A DNA stretch of 64,000 nt from an uncultured Spirochaetaceae bacterium. Lineage in GTDB: Bacteria; Spirochaetota; Spirochaetia; Treponematales; Treponemataceae. Below are positions 16,542-25,754 of the stretch, in pieces. Position 1 is the first letter of the stretch. Every line of letters starts with the position of its first letter. Location: assembly GCA_902766125.1 (NCBI GenBank), contig CACXCG010000003.1:1-64000 (forward strand), written 5' to 3'. The notes under the pieces were generated by a model. The model was not told the origin of the DNA and did no database searches. It saw only the letters and a program-made list of their open reading frames with translations. Both the position numbers and the translations under genes were made by a program.

Positions 16542-17576
16542 CTATTTCAGTTCAGAGAAGTATTTAATGGTACGAACCATCTGTGATGTGTATGAGTTCT
16601 CATTATCGTACCAAGAAACAACTTCTACCTGATAGGTGTCGTCGTCAATCTTTGAAACCATTGTCTGGGTTGCATCAAAGAGTGAACCATAGCGCATACC
16701 GATTACATCAGAAGAAACGATTTCGTCTTCGTTGTATCCGAAAGATTCAGTTGCAGCAGCTTTCATTGCAGCATTGATTCCTTCCTTAGTGATGTCCTTT
16801 CCCTTTACAACAGCAAACAGAAGTGTTGTTGATCCGGTAGGTGTAGGAACACGCTGTGCTGAACCAATGAGTTTTCCGTTCAGTTCAGGAATAACCAGAC
16901 CGATAGCCTTTGCAGCACCAGTTGAGTTAGGAACAATGTTCTGTGCACCTGCGCGTGAGCGGCGGAGGTCACCCTTGCGCTGAGGACCGTCAAGAATCAT
17001 CTGGTCACCAGTGTAAGCGTGGATTGTGCTCATGATACCACTCTGGATAGGTGCGTAGTTGTTAAGAGCCTGAGCCATAGGAGCCAGACAGTTAGTTGTA
17101 CAAGAAGCTGCAGAAATAACAGTATCTGTGGGTTTCAGTGTTTTGTGGTTTACATTGTAAACGATTGTGGGAAGGTCGTTACCTGCAGGAGCAGAAATAA
17201 CAACTTTGCGAGCACCAGCTTTGATGTGTGCTTCTGACTTCTCTTTTGAGCAGTAGAAACCAGTACATTCAAGAACAACGTCTACTTTGTTCGCTGCCCA
17301 AGGACAGTTAACAGCATCTTTTTCTGCATAGATTTTGATTTCTTTTCCGTCAACGATGATTGAGTCGTCTGTTGAAGAAACAGTGTGTTTTCCTTCACCA
17401 ATGCGTCCCATGAATCCACCCTGAGCGGTGTCATACTTCAGAAGGTGAGCCAGCATTTTGGGGCTGGTAAGATCATTGATAGCTACTACTTCGTAGCCTT
17501 CTGCGTCGAACATCTGGCGGAAAGCCAAACGACCGATGCGACCAAATCCGTTGATAGCAACTCTAACATTAGCCAT
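16542..17576 (-). CDS. gap: Glyceraldehyde-3-phosphate dehydrogenase, type I
   Basis: 344 residues. Glycolytic enzyme that oxidises glyceraldehyde 3-phosphate with NAD and phosphate. It has the NAD-fold start [16 protein letters not shown], the catalytic Cys in [12 protein letters not shown], the catalytic His in HAYTGDQ, and the conserved end [18 protein letters not shown] precedes the ATG and there is a consensus-like promoter upstream, in keeping with high expression. It stands alone between its promoter and terminator. Confidence 0.98.
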   Translation of the reverse strand: MANVRVAINGFGRIGRLAFRQMFDAEGYEVVAINDLTSPKMLAHLLKYDTAQGGFMGRIGEGKHTVSSTDDSIIVDGKEIKIYAEKDAVNCPWAANKVDVVLECTGFYCSKEKSEAHIKAGARKVVISAPAGNDLPTIVYNVNHKTLKPTDTVISAASCTTNCLAPMAQALNNYAPIQSGIMSTIHAYTGDQMILDGPQRKGDLRRSRAGAQNIVPNSTGAAKAIGLVIPELNGKLIGSAQRVPTPTGSTTLLFAVVKGKDITKEGINAAMKAAATESFGYNEDEIVSSDVIGMRYGSLFDATQTMVSKIDDDTYQVEVVSWYDNENSYTSQMVRTIKYFSELK

Positions 17577-17613
17577 AAAAATACTCCTATCTTTATAGAA
17601 AGATTATGCGGTA

Positions 17614-17642
17614 ACTATACCGCTTTTTGCCATTTAGTACAA
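17614..17642 (-). promoter_or_regulatory. gap promoter
   Basis: Minus strand -35 TTGTAC (17637-17642), 17 bp, -10 TATAGT (17614-17619). Predicted leader about 31 bases carrying the AGGAG ribosome site. Confidence 0.7.
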
Positions 17643-17654
17643 TACCCTGAACCG

Positions 17655-18200
17655 TTACGACATCTTCTCAGAATTATAGTTAATGAGGGTCGTAACCGTA
17701 AGCGGAGCAAGTGCCTGTTCATAGTTAAGGAAGGGAAGTCCAATAACGCCAAAAACATCAGTAACGGTTGCCCCGCCCTGCTCAACCAGGTTTTTTGCAG
17801 CCTTCAGCGTTCCGCCGGTTGCAATCAGATCGTCTATAAGGAGGATATTCTGTCCTTTCTGAATGTCTGCACAGTGAACTTCTACTTCTGCAGTGCCGTA
17901 TTCAAGCGCATATTTGCAGGAATAGGTCTTTCCGGGGAGTTTTCCCTTTTTGCGGATTAAAATAAGGGGGATTTCCATGCGTTCTGCAAAGGGAGCAGCA
18001 AAAATAAAACCGCGGCTTTCAATTCCGGCTACGGCATCAATTTTTTTATTTTTGTAGATTTCTTCCATGCGGTCGATGCAGTATTTGAATGCTTCAGGAT
18101 GACGCAGGATTCCGGTAATATCATAGAAAAGAACACCCTGTTTTGGGAAATCAGGAATGCGGCCAACAACACTGTCCAATGCTTCAAAATCTTTATCCAT
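17655..18200 (-). CDS. apt: Adenine phosphoribosyltransferase
   Basis: 181 residues. It salvages adenine to AMP using PRPP. The PRPP-binding motif ILLIDDLIATGGTLKAA and the family opening VGRIPDFPKQGVLFYDIT are clear. I chose the ATG at 18200 because MDKDFEALDS fits the usual Apt N-terminus; a GTG at 18245 overlapping the upstream stop (GTGA) would add 15 residues and remains possible, since neither start has a strong ribosome site. Confidence 0.95.
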   Translation of the reverse strand: MDKDFEALDSVVGRIPDFPKQGVLFYDITGILRHPEAFKYCIDRMEEIYKNKKIDAVAGIESRGFIFAAPFAERMEIPLILIRKKGKLPGKTYSCKYALEYGTAEVEVHCADIQKGQNILLIDDLIATGGTLKAAKNLVEQGGATVTDVFGVIGLPFLNYEQALAPLTVTTLINYNSEKMS

Positions 18201-18241
18201 AGTGCCTGAAGTATAAGACTTTTGCCTGAATGTTTCAACTG

Positions 18242-19015
18242 TCACAATTCACGGATGACACAGACATATTCTTCGTAAAACTTGCTGTTTTCGTTCCAGT
18301 CACCCGCTAAAAAGTTAAGGTCGTATGCATACAGCCTGCTGGAACCACACTGACTTGAAGACCAGAACCACTTGTCCTGAAAACAGTCTCCGCCACACAG
18401 AACACTGGCAGCTTCTACCACTGCTTTATTCTGAAACAGCTGGTACAGTTCACAGACAGAAGGAAGATACCATCCGTCTTCAAAACAAGTTTCCGAACCG
18501 TACGAAAGCGCAAAAGAAAATGCAGGATACAAAGAACGTGTCTGAGTGTCATCAGCACAGGCTTCGGTTTCTGTCAAGAAAGAGGCAATCTGAAAAAAAT
18601 TGTCGCTTCCGTCAACATCACCTTCAAACGTTACGGTTTTGCCATTCCGCACCGGCGTACAGACAATGGGGCTGACCTGCAGTTTAGACGCTTCTGCTTT
18701 GCTTAAAGACCAGGCACAGCGGTTAGGATAATGATGCAGCCCTACTGCAAGCGTACGTTTTTTTCCGTCGTTCGAGCATGCACGTCCACGGTAAAAGACA
18801 ACGGCAAAGACAGACTGTTTCTGCTCATCAGTCAGAGAAAGTTCTGAAGAATAGGGAGTGCAGCTTCCGTCAGAAAAGACAATGTCACCCGGGCATTTCT
18901 TTGCAGAAGGAGCTTTTGTTCCGATGTATGATGATTTTTCCGGTGTACATCCGGCAGAAAGGATAATGCAAAAAATCATTCCCGCCAGAACACCTGTTCT
19001 GATTTTTTTTCCCAT
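18242..19015 (-). CDS. Lipoprotein with DUF1566/Lcl-like C-terminal domain
   Basis: 257 residues. A lipobox LSAGC ends the signal near residue 23. The body is Cys-rich, and the end has the pattern GWYLPSVCELYQLFQNK...WFWSSSQ...YAYDL, which is the C-lectin-like arrangement of DUF1566/Lcl domains (W-x-L-P-s-x-x-E-L...W-S-S). Such lipoproteins are common and multi-copy in treponemes; function unknown, probably surface or periplasmic. The upstream interval contains the duplicated tRNA tail. Confidence 0.65.
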   Translation of the reverse strand: MGKKIRTGVLAGMIFCIILSAGCTPEKSSYIGTKAPSAKKCPGDIVFSDGSCTPYSSELSLTDEQKQSVFAVVFYRGRACSNDGKKRTLAVGLHHYPNRCAWSLSKAEASKLQVSPIVCTPVRNGKTVTFEGDVDGSDNFFQIASFLTETEACADDTQTRSLYPAFSFALSYGSETCFEDGWYLPSVCELYQLFQNKAVVEAASVLCGGDCFQDKWFWSSSQCGSSRLYAYDLNFLAGDWNENSKFYEEYVCVIREL

Positions 19016-19025
19016 GCTGTACTAC

Positions 19026-19195
19026 TGGAGACGATCGGACTCGAACCCCGGCTTCTGTTCGCAACTTCCTGTTGCTCCCGCCAGAGCGTCTCCGTTCGCT
19101 TTCGCCGCCTTCCCTGTCGGCTTTTCCTCCCACCTGGTCGGCGCTCACTCCGCGTGGTCGGTTTGTTTCTTCGTGGAGACGATCGGACTCGAACC
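19026..19195. repeat. 22-bp direct repeat of the tRNA-Ala 3' end bracketing 126 bp
   Basis: Bases 19026-19047 and 19174-19195 are identical over 22 bases; the second copy is the last 22 bases of the tRNA-Ala gene. Between them lie 126 GC-rich bases with short inverted repeats and no ORF I believe. This is the geometry of attachment-site copies or a tiny non-autonomous insert at a tRNA end, but a local duplication would look the same. Together with the tRNA and its promoters this fills the 308 bases between 19015 and 19324. Confidence 0.6.
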
Positions 19196-19246
19196 GACCA
19201 CCCTGTGATTGCGAACCACATGCTCTACCAGATGAGCTACGCCCCC
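19174..19246 (-). tRNA. tRNA-Ala (anticodon CGC)
   Basis: 73 bases fold into a full cloverleaf on the minus strand: a 7-bp acceptor stem including the G3-U70 pair that marks alanine tRNAs, D arm GCTC/GAGC, anticodon loop TTCGCAA, T arm GTCGG/CCGAT with TTCGAGT. The 3' CCA is not encoded. Confidence 0.93.
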
Positions 19247-19258
19247 AAACTTTCATGG

Positions 19259-19287
19259 AGTGTATCTGATTTTTTTCAAAATGTAAA
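19259..19287 (-). promoter_or_regulatory. tRNA-Ala promoter
   Basis: Minus strand -35 TTTACA (19282-19287), 17 bp, -10 TACACT (19259-19264), about 12 bases before the mature tRNA 5' end. It lies back to back with the ABC-F promoter. Confidence 0.6.
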
Positions 19288-19288
19288 G

Positions 19289-19317
19289 TAGAACAGAATT
19301 GCGTTGTGTGGTACACT
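19289..19317 (+). promoter_or_regulatory. ABC-F promoter, leaderless
   Basis: -10 TACACT (19312-19317) with six bases before the ATG at 19324; the -35 (TAGAAC, 19289-19294) is weak. No ribosome site precedes the ATG. Confidence 0.5.
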
Positions 19318-19323
19318 GAGCGC

Positions 19324-21216
19324 ATGAATTTACTTTCCGTCAACAATCTTATGCGCATCGGTCGCGAAAAGCCTTTGTTTTCCGGCGTAACTTTCGGACT
19401 TGATGCGGGAGATAAAGTTGCACTCATTGGTCGCAACGGCACAGGAAAATCTACTCTGCTCAATACCATAGCGGGAGTTCTGCAGCCAGATGAAGGCACG
19501 ATTGTCATCAACAAGGAAGCAGGTGTTTCTTTTTTACCGCAGGACGTAACCTTTAACGCAGAAGACACTATCCGTCAGCACATTTTTAAATCTGACTCTC
19601 CTAAACTTTCACTTATCCGTCAGTATGAAGAAATCTGTGACCGCATGCAGAACGGCATCACCGACGCAGTTCAAAAACAGTTTGATGAAATTTCTGCCCT
19701 CATGGAACAAAAAGACTTGTGGAATTACGAAACACAGGTTGCATCCATTCTGTCTGAACTGGGCATTCACGACATGGACCGGCGCATGGGTGAACTTTCC
19801 GGCGGCATGTTAAAAAAAGTTGCACTTGCGCAGGTGCTGGTAGAAGACACAAAGCTGCTTTTGCTTGACGAACCAACCAACCACTTAGACATAACCACCA
19901 TTGCATGGCTGCAGGACTATCTGGCTCAGACAGAGCGGAGCGTCCTTATGGTAACGCACGACCGTTACTTTCTGGATGCAGTGTGCAATCACATTTACGA
20001 ACTGTTTCGCGGCAATGTAAAACTGTATGTGGGAAACTATTAAACCTATCTTGAAAAAAAAGAAATCGAAGCAGAAATAGAAGCCAATACCGAACGCCGT
20101 ATAGAAAGTGTCCTGCGGTTTGAACGTGACTGGCTTATGCGTGGTCCCTGTGCACGCGGAACAAAAGCAAAAGCCCGTATTCAGCACGACATGGCACTCA
20201 TCAACAGAGAAAAATTTTCTGCAGACAAAGGCTTTACCTTTGAAGTTGCAGGAAGACGTCTGGGCGGAAAAATTCTTGAACTGCATTCAGTAACAAAAAA
20301 CTACCCCAAGGGATTTGCTTCCAAAACAAAACCGTCTGTCGTACTGGATTCGTTTTCGTACACCTTTAACAAAGGAGAACGAATCGGAATCTTCGGAGAC
20401 AACGGCTCAGGAAAGACAACCCTTTTAAACATCATTGCACAAAAAATTCAGCCTGATGCAGGAAGCATTGTATGCGGAGTCAACACTGCCATTGCGTACT
20501 ACGAACAGAACCCGGTACTCAAAGACACATCGCTTACCGTTCTGGAATACATTCAGGAAGCAGCAGAAGTCATGCACATGAACGACGGAACAACCTTGAG
20601 TGCATCGCAGTTTCTGGAACAGTTTGGTTTTGAAGGAAAGATTCAGCATTCAGCAGTCAGCACCTTAAGCGGCGGAGAACGAAAGCGTCTTCTGTTAGTG
20701 CGGCTTCTTATGCAGAACCCAAACTTTATCATTCTAGATGAACCGACAAACGACTTTGATATTTTTACCATGAACATTCTGGAACAGTTTCTTCTGGAAT
20801 TCAAGGGCTGCCTTTTAATCGTAAGCCACGACCGTTACTTTATGGATAAAATTGCCGACACGCTGTTTATTCTTGAAGACGACGGAAAAGTAAGCGGCTA
20901 TGTGGGAAAATGCAGCGAATACATTGCATACCGTAAGCTTTTAAAATCAGAGCCTCAGAATGCTGCACCCAAAACTGAACAGAAACAAAGCACTCCTTCT
21001 CCCAAGAAAAAACTTACATTCAAAGAGCAGAAAGAATTTGAAGGCCTTGAACCGGAGATTGCGTCACTTGAAGAAAAGCAGAAAGAACTGGAACAGATTA
21101 TGAGCGGAACCGACTTCGATGCCATCAGCAAGGCAAATGAGGAATATCAGAAAGTCAGTGAACGGCTTACACAGTGCTATGAACGCTGGGAAGAACTTGC
21201 ACAGTATGCAGATTAG
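19324..21216 (+). pseudogene. ABC-F family ATPase (Uup/EttA type) interrupted by an in-frame TAA
   Basis: Without the stop it would be a 630-residue ABC-F protein. First cassette: Walker A GRNGTGKST, signature LSGGM, Walker B LLLLDEPTNHLD. Second cassette: GDNGSGKTT, LSGGERKRLLL, FIILDEPTNDFD. The C-terminal about 80 residues form a charged coiled coil, as in Uup. At 20041-20043 a TAA follows LYVGNY, and the same frame continues with TYLEKKEIEAEIEANTERR, exactly where relatives read GNYsxYLEKK at the start of the inter-cassette linker. So one codon changed and the frame is otherwise clean. ABC-F proteins act on the ribosome E site. Whether the halves are made separately, read through, or the base is an error is open. 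Its end overlaps the convergent DUF4230 gene by four bases. Confidence 0.85.
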
Positions 21217-21836
21217 TACATGGTAAGCACTTTAACCTGTTCTACGCCTGCAGTCTTTACCATTGATTCAACCAGAGCACGAACCTGAACATCTGCGTCC
21301 AACAGTCCACCCTGCGCTTTTATGCGTGATTCGTTTTCCTGCATATCAAGTTTGATTTCATCAAAAATTTCCTGAGTGCCGATGGGAACAAACACACTTT
21401 TCTTTTCATCAAACACTTCAAGCGATTCGCTTTCAATATCGTTACCCAGAATCACCGATGCGGGAACATGCACCACTGCAGACTTTCCGTCTTCAGAAAG
21501 TTCTATAGTGATTTTTGTAACGTCTGCAATTCCCACTCTGATTATACCGCGGTATTTGACAATGCTGTATGCCTTTGCAAGTCCCCCGATGCGGGAAGCC
21601 TTAATTGAAACAACATCGGTAAACGTATTTTTAAGAACGGTAAGCTCTGCAACTTTCTGAACCTGAGTCTCAAGCGTTGTATGCAGTTTCTGAACGTGAC
21701 GGGCCGAAAGCATTTTCCATGCATACCATCCGCCTGTGGCAAGGGCTGCAACCAGCAGAACCGGAAACACAATTTTACGTACAATCCACCAGATAACCTT
21801 TCCTGAGCCTTTTTTACCTTTTTTTTCAGAAGCCAT
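21213..21836 (-). CDS. DUF4230-like membrane-anchored protein
   Basis: 207 residues from the ATG preceded by GGAGGAAGAC. A Lys/Gly-rich cytoplasmic start is followed by one membrane helix (about residues 16-38), then a coiled segment and an alpha/beta domain (YRGIIRVGIADVTKITIELS and VHVPASVILGNDIESESLEVFDEK) matching the general form of DUF4230 proteins. Function unknown. It is divergent from hflK with a TATAAT -10 box at 21859-21864, and convergent with the ABC-F gene. Confidence 0.6.
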   Translation of the reverse strand: MASEKKGKKGSGKVIWWIVRKIVFPVLLVAALATGGWYAWKMLSARHVQKLHTTLETQVQKVAELTVLKNTFTDVVSIKASRIGGLAKAYSIVKYRGIIRVGIADVTKITIELSEDGKSAVVHVPASVILGNDIESESLEVFDEKKSVFVPIGTQEIFDEIKLDMQENESRIKAQGGLLDADVQVRALVESMVKTAGVEQVKVLTMY

Positions 21837-21959
21837 GTCTTCCTCCGTTTCTGAGCATATTATAGCATAGTTTTTGTGATTTCGCTTGAATTTATACGTT
21901 TTTTTGCTTACATTTAAATTCATGCGCCCCGATGCGCCAGATTAAATTCAGGAGTGTTT

Positions 21960-22925
21960 ATGACAGAAGAAAAAAAAGCAAAGGTAAAGCGTTTTTTAAA
22001 ACCTTCAAATCTGATACTGTATGCAGTGCTGATTGCTGCAGCAGCAATTTTCTTTTCTAGCTTTTTCGTTGTCGATCAGACAGAACAGGCTGTCATTACC
22101 AGGTTCGGCAGATATGAAAAAACACTGGGACCCGGACTGCAGTTTAAGCTGCCGTTTGGCATAGACCGCAAGTATATTGTTCCCGGAAACAAAGTAGTTC
22201 AGACAGAACAGTTTGGATTCAAAACACTTAAGGGCGGAACCGTCAATGTATATCAGAACGATATCGTAAGTGAATCTACCATGCTTACCGGTGACCTTAA
22301 CATCATCGATGTAGAATGGATTATTCAGTACCGCATTGTAAACCCCAGACAGTGGCTGTTCAGCGTACAGGAAAAAAAGCAGACCATCCGCGACATTAGC
22401 CGTTCAGTAATCAACTCACTGGTAGGCGACCGTGCCATTCTTGAAATCATGAGTTCAGAACGCAGTAATATAGAAAATCTTGCCGTTGAAATGATGAACG
22501 CTCAGTTTGATCATCTGGGCATGGGAATAGATGTGTTTGCCGTAAAGCTTCAGAACATTGTTCCTCCCGAAGGCGTTCAGGATGCCTTTGAAGATGTCAA
22601 CAAGGCAATTCAGGACATGAACCGCTTTATCAACGAAGGAAAAGAAAGTTACAACGCAGAGATTCCCCGCGCACAGGGAGAAGCCGACCGTCAGATTCAG
22701 ATTGCAGAAGGATACGCTTCTGAACGCGTTAACCGTGCACTGGGTGATGTTGCCCGCTTCAATGCAGTGTATGAAGAATACCGCAGAGCACCCGCCATTA
22801 CCCGTGAACGTCTGTATCTTGAAACAATGGAAGAAATCTTTGGCTCAGGCGAAAAACCGCAGACGCTCATCGACTCAGAGCTTGATAACATTCTTCCCGT
22901 AAAGAATCTGACATCATCTAACTAA
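21960..22925 (+). CDS. hflK: HflK, SPFH-domain membrane protease regulator
   Basis: 321 residues. One N-terminal membrane helix (about 15-40), then an SPFH/band-7 domain (DQTEQAVITRFGRYEKTLGPGLQFKLPF) and a helical region with the EAD-rich tail (RAQGEADRQIQIAEGYASERVNRA). HflK and HflC form a large periplasmic cage around FtsH. I chose the ATG at 21960 with AGGAG ahead of it over a GTG two codons earlier. Confidence 0.92.
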   Translation: MTEEKKAKVKRFLKPSNLILYAVLIAAAAIFFSSFFVVDQTEQAVITRFGRYEKTLGPGLQFKLPFGIDRKYIVPGNKVVQTEQFGFKTLKGGTVNVYQNDIVSESTMLTGDLNIIDVEWIIQYRIVNPRQWLFSVQEKKQTIRDISRSVINSLVGDRAILEIMSSERSNIENLAVEMMNAQFDHLGMGIDVFAVKLQNIVPPEGVQDAFEDVNKAIQDMNRFINEGKESYNAEIPRAQGEADRQIQIAEGYASERVNRALGDVARFNAVYEEYRRAPAITRERLYLETMEEIFGSGEKPQTLIDSELDNILPVKNLTSSN

Positions 22926-22935
22926 GGAGGACACC

Positions 22936-23937
22936 ATGGCAGCAAAAACAAAGAAAACACTTACATCTGTAGTCATTGCACTGGCAGTACTTTTTGTCCT
23001 TGTATGGGGACTTCCCTTCTATATTGTCCGCGAAGATCAGCAGGCAGTGGTAACACGCTTCGGACAGATTGTCGCTTCCCGCACACAGGCTGGTCTGTAT
23101 GTAAAAGTTCCGTTTATTGATGAAGTAACCGAATACCCTTCACTTATTCTATCACTTGACGGAGATGCAGAACGCATTCCTACGCGCGAAAATCAGTTTA
23201 TTATTGTTGACACCACCAGCAGATGGAGAATCAACGATCCGGCTCTGTTCTATCAGTCATTCAAAACTGTAAAAGAAGCAGACATAAAGCTGAGTGACAT
23301 TATTGATTCAGCAACCCGCACGGTCATTACGCGCAACCGCCTGAGTGAAATCGTACGCTCCAGCAACATCATAAACGAAACACACACAGACACAGAAACT
23401 CAGCTGGTAGATATGGAAGATGACGACAGCGCACAGATTGAAGCTCTGGTTAACGCAGGAACAACAAACGAAACTATCAGCAAAGGCCGCGACAGACTGT
23501 GTGCAGAAATGGCAGATGAAGCACGCAAGATGGTAGGAGAATACGGAATTGAACTGATTGACATTGTTCCCCGTCAGATAAAATATTCGGATGAACTTAC
23601 TTCCAGCGTTTACAGCCGCATGATAAAAGAAAGAAATCAGGTTGCACAGGCATACCGTTCACTGGGTGAAGCAAAACGCGCAGGATGGTTAGGACGTCTT
23701 GAAAACGAAAAGCGCACCATTGAAAGTGAAGCCTACAGAATCAGCGAGGAAACAAAAGGTAAGGCTGACGCAGAAGCAGCACGCATTTACGCAGAAGCCT
23801 ACAACCGTGACCCGCAGTTCTATGAGTTCTGGAAGAGTCTTGAATCCTACAAGACAACCATGCAGAATTTTGACACAACGTACAGCACCAGCATGGATTA
23901 CTTTAAGTATTTGTACGGAACAAACGGAAAGCACTAA
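22936..23937 (+). CDS. hflC: HflC, SPFH-domain membrane protease regulator
   Basis: 333 residues, 10 bp after hflK with an AAGGAGG site. It has one membrane helix (8-28), the SPFH domain (REDQQAVVTRFGQIVASRTQAGLYVKVPFIDEV) and the HflC hallmark near the end (AEAARIYAEAYNRDPQFYEFWKSLESY). Its stop overlaps the next start (TAATG). Confidence 0.95.
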   Translation: MAAKTKKTLTSVVIALAVLFVLVWGLPFYIVREDQQAVVTRFGQIVASRTQAGLYVKVPFIDEVTEYPSLILSLDGDAERIPTRENQFIIVDTTSRWRINDPALFYQSFKTVKEADIKLSDIIDSATRTVITRNRLSEIVRSSNIINETHTDTETQLVDMEDDDSAQIEALVNAGTTNETISKGRDRLCAEMADEARKMVGEYGIELIDIVPRQIKYSDELTSSVYSRMIKERNQVAQAYRSLGEAKRAGWLGRLENEKRTIESEAYRISEETKGKADAEAARIYAEAYNRDPQFYEFWKSLESYKTTMQNFDTTYSTSMDYFKYLYGTNGKH

Positions 23938-25673
23938 TGACAGTTTATTGCAAAGACTCCACCGTACTGCTTGATTTAAATATGACTCAGAATGCAAGTG
24001 CAAAGGCACGCATTACCGACAGCATGCACGAAAAAGGACTGCTTGCAACGCGTACCGAAAACAGCTGGCATTTTGAGCCGTGGAGTTTTGACGCAACAAC
24101 ACTAAAACAGAACGGCCGCTTTGAGACCGTTCTGTTAACCGGAACTGCCTTTAACGGAGTTACGCTCTCTGATTTACTTTCCGGCAACACTACGCACGAA
24201 GCAGGAAGAAAAGCAGTCGCATACGTTTGTGACGCACTGGAAAACGCAATTCAGACAGACTGTGAAATTCCTGCAGTCGGCGCAGGCGGTATGCTGATAG
24301 AACAGAATAACGGTGTGGTAAGCCGCATTCTGTTTTTACCCCAGCAGTTATTTACCCTGGCAGTCTCCGGAACTGCAAACGAAGAACGTGCACTCCTTGA
24401 CGGCTATTACAAAAATCCGCAGCTAAAAGGCGATGCAGCAATACAGTTTATACAGACAGTCCTTACCTATCAGGCACTGACTGGAAAGGTCCCATTCCCG
24501 CAGAAAGACAGTAATCTTCGCATACAGGATATACAGGACAGAAACTTTATTCCGCTTACGCTTGCACGTCCCGACATAGCAAAGACACAACCGCTTCTTG
24601 CATTCTTTGTAGACAATGCCTTACGAAGAAAAGCAAAAGTTCAGGTTCACAAAAAATCAGCAAGCGCAGACAAACTTTCGCTAACCGACACCATAGCACA
24701 GTCAATCACCGAATCAGAAGAAAAAAACAGCACAGAAAAATCCGCACAGAAAAATCAGTTTTCAAAAACAATACATTTTCCGGTAAACCAGCTGTACGAT
24801 CTTTTTGCAGATGACAAACCGTTACCCAAAGAATTTTGTGAAAATCCTCAAAACAACCTTGCATGGAAATCATTTAACAGACGGCTAAAAATCAAACGCT
24901 GGTTCAGAAAGCACATCACCCTTCTTTCAATTATTGCAGCAGTTATTGCGGTCATTACATTCCTTGTAATCACCGTGTATCAGAATAAACTTTCACACGC
25001 AACAACAGCGGGACTTAATTCGCAGGAAGTAACGCAGCAGTTTTTCAGTGCTTACAGTAACCTTGACATTGTAACGCTGCAGGCAAGTTCTTCCGGTTCA
25101 CAGATGCGGCGCGTCATCGATATGCTGAGTGGATTTTATGTAACCGCAAAGACAATGGAAACCTACAACGGAAGCGGAAAGACAGTTCCCCCGGCAGACT
25201 GGTTTGTTCATAACAGAGGCAAGGCATACAATCTGTACGGCCTTTCACATTTTTATATTGACGGAACACAGGCACAACTGCATCCGGACATTCCGACGGT
25301 ACGCACACACAAACAGCCAGTCACCGAAGAAGAAGGACATACCCTTACCAAAGGCGACACAACGCAGCACACCGTACAGTTTTATTTTATCTTTAACGAA
25401 GGCTTTGATGCACTGCATGTCCTGAAAAACACAGATACCGTAACCCTCACCTACACCGGCGACAGATGGCAGGTAACCGCCCTTGAAGAAGATTCAGTTG
25501 AAACCATAAGCGACATAAATCAATTCTATGCAGAGTATGCACAAACGGTACAGGCATCTCAGACAGATGATATACACGCTATCGTAGAAGCATTTGCTCA
25601 AACGTATCCCTGGGCAAGCACTTGGGCAGAACTTGAAGAAGCTAAAGAATACATCGAAAAAAACGCAATATGA
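23937..25673 (+). CDS. Membrane protein with a possible pseudokinase-like N-terminal domain
   Basis: 578 residues, coupled to hflC through TAATG. The N-terminal about 230 residues have traits of a degraded protein-kinase C-lobe: PAVGAGGMLIEQNNGVVSRILFLP where a kinase has its catalytic loop and DFG strand, and FIQTVLTYQALTGKVPFP where kinases have the helix before ltGxxPF. Catalytic HRD and DFG residues are absent. A polar linker, one membrane helix (about 328-350) and an extracytoplasmic domain (351-578) follow, so the last part faces the periplasm with HflKC. The kinase-like reading is an inference; I have no named family. Confidence 0.55.
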   Translation: MTVYCKDSTVLLDLNMTQNASAKARITDSMHEKGLLATRTENSWHFEPWSFDATTLKQNGRFETVLLTGTAFNGVTLSDLLSGNTTHEAGRKAVAYVCDALENAIQTDCEIPAVGAGGMLIEQNNGVVSRILFLPQQLFTLAVSGTANEERALLDGYYKNPQLKGDAAIQFIQTVLTYQALTGKVPFPQKDSNLRIQDIQDRNFIPLTLARPDIAKTQPLLAFFVDNALRRKAKVQVHKKSASADKLSLTDTIAQSITESEEKNSTEKSAQKNQFSKTIHFPVNQLYDLFADDKPLPKEFCENPQNNLAWKSFNRRLKIKRWFRKHITLLSIIAAVIAVITFLVITVYQNKLSHATTAGLNSQEVTQQFFSAYSNLDIVTLQASSSGSQMRRVIDMLSGFYVTAKTMETYNGSGKTVPPADWFVHNRGKAYNLYGLSHFYIDGTQAQLHPDIPTVRTHKQPVTEEEGHTLTKGDTTQHTVQFYFIFNEGFDALHVLKNTDTVTLTYTGDRWQVTALEEDSVETISDINQFYAEYAQTVQASQTDDIHAIVEAFAQTYPWASTWAELEEAKEYIEKNAI

Positions 25674-25695
25674 CAAAATCTCAAATAATGTCATA

Positions 25696-25724
25696 TTGAC
25701 TTATACTGAACAGCATGCTACAAT
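25696..25724 (+). promoter_or_regulatory. Promoter of the carboxyltransferase gene
   Basis: -35 TTGACT (25696-25701), 17-bp spacer, -10 TACAAT (25719-25724); leader about 24 bases with AGAGG ahead of the ATG. Near consensus. Confidence 0.75.
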
Positions 25725-25754
25725 TCAGACAATATATTCTTATAGAGGTAGGCA

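Noticed and set aside
19048..19173. Integrated phage or transposon at tRNA-Ala
   Set aside because: Only 126 bases lie between the repeats; no integrase, transposase or inverted termini.
18885..19568. 227-residue open frame on the minus strand across the tRNA-Ala gene
   Set aside because: It runs through the tRNA, the duplicated tRNA tail and the antisense start of the ABC-F gene, so it cannot be a real gene.
20041..20043. Stop-codon recoding (selenocysteine or pyrrolysine) in the ABC-F gene
   Set aside because: The codon is TAA, which is not used for either residue, and no insertion element is seen.
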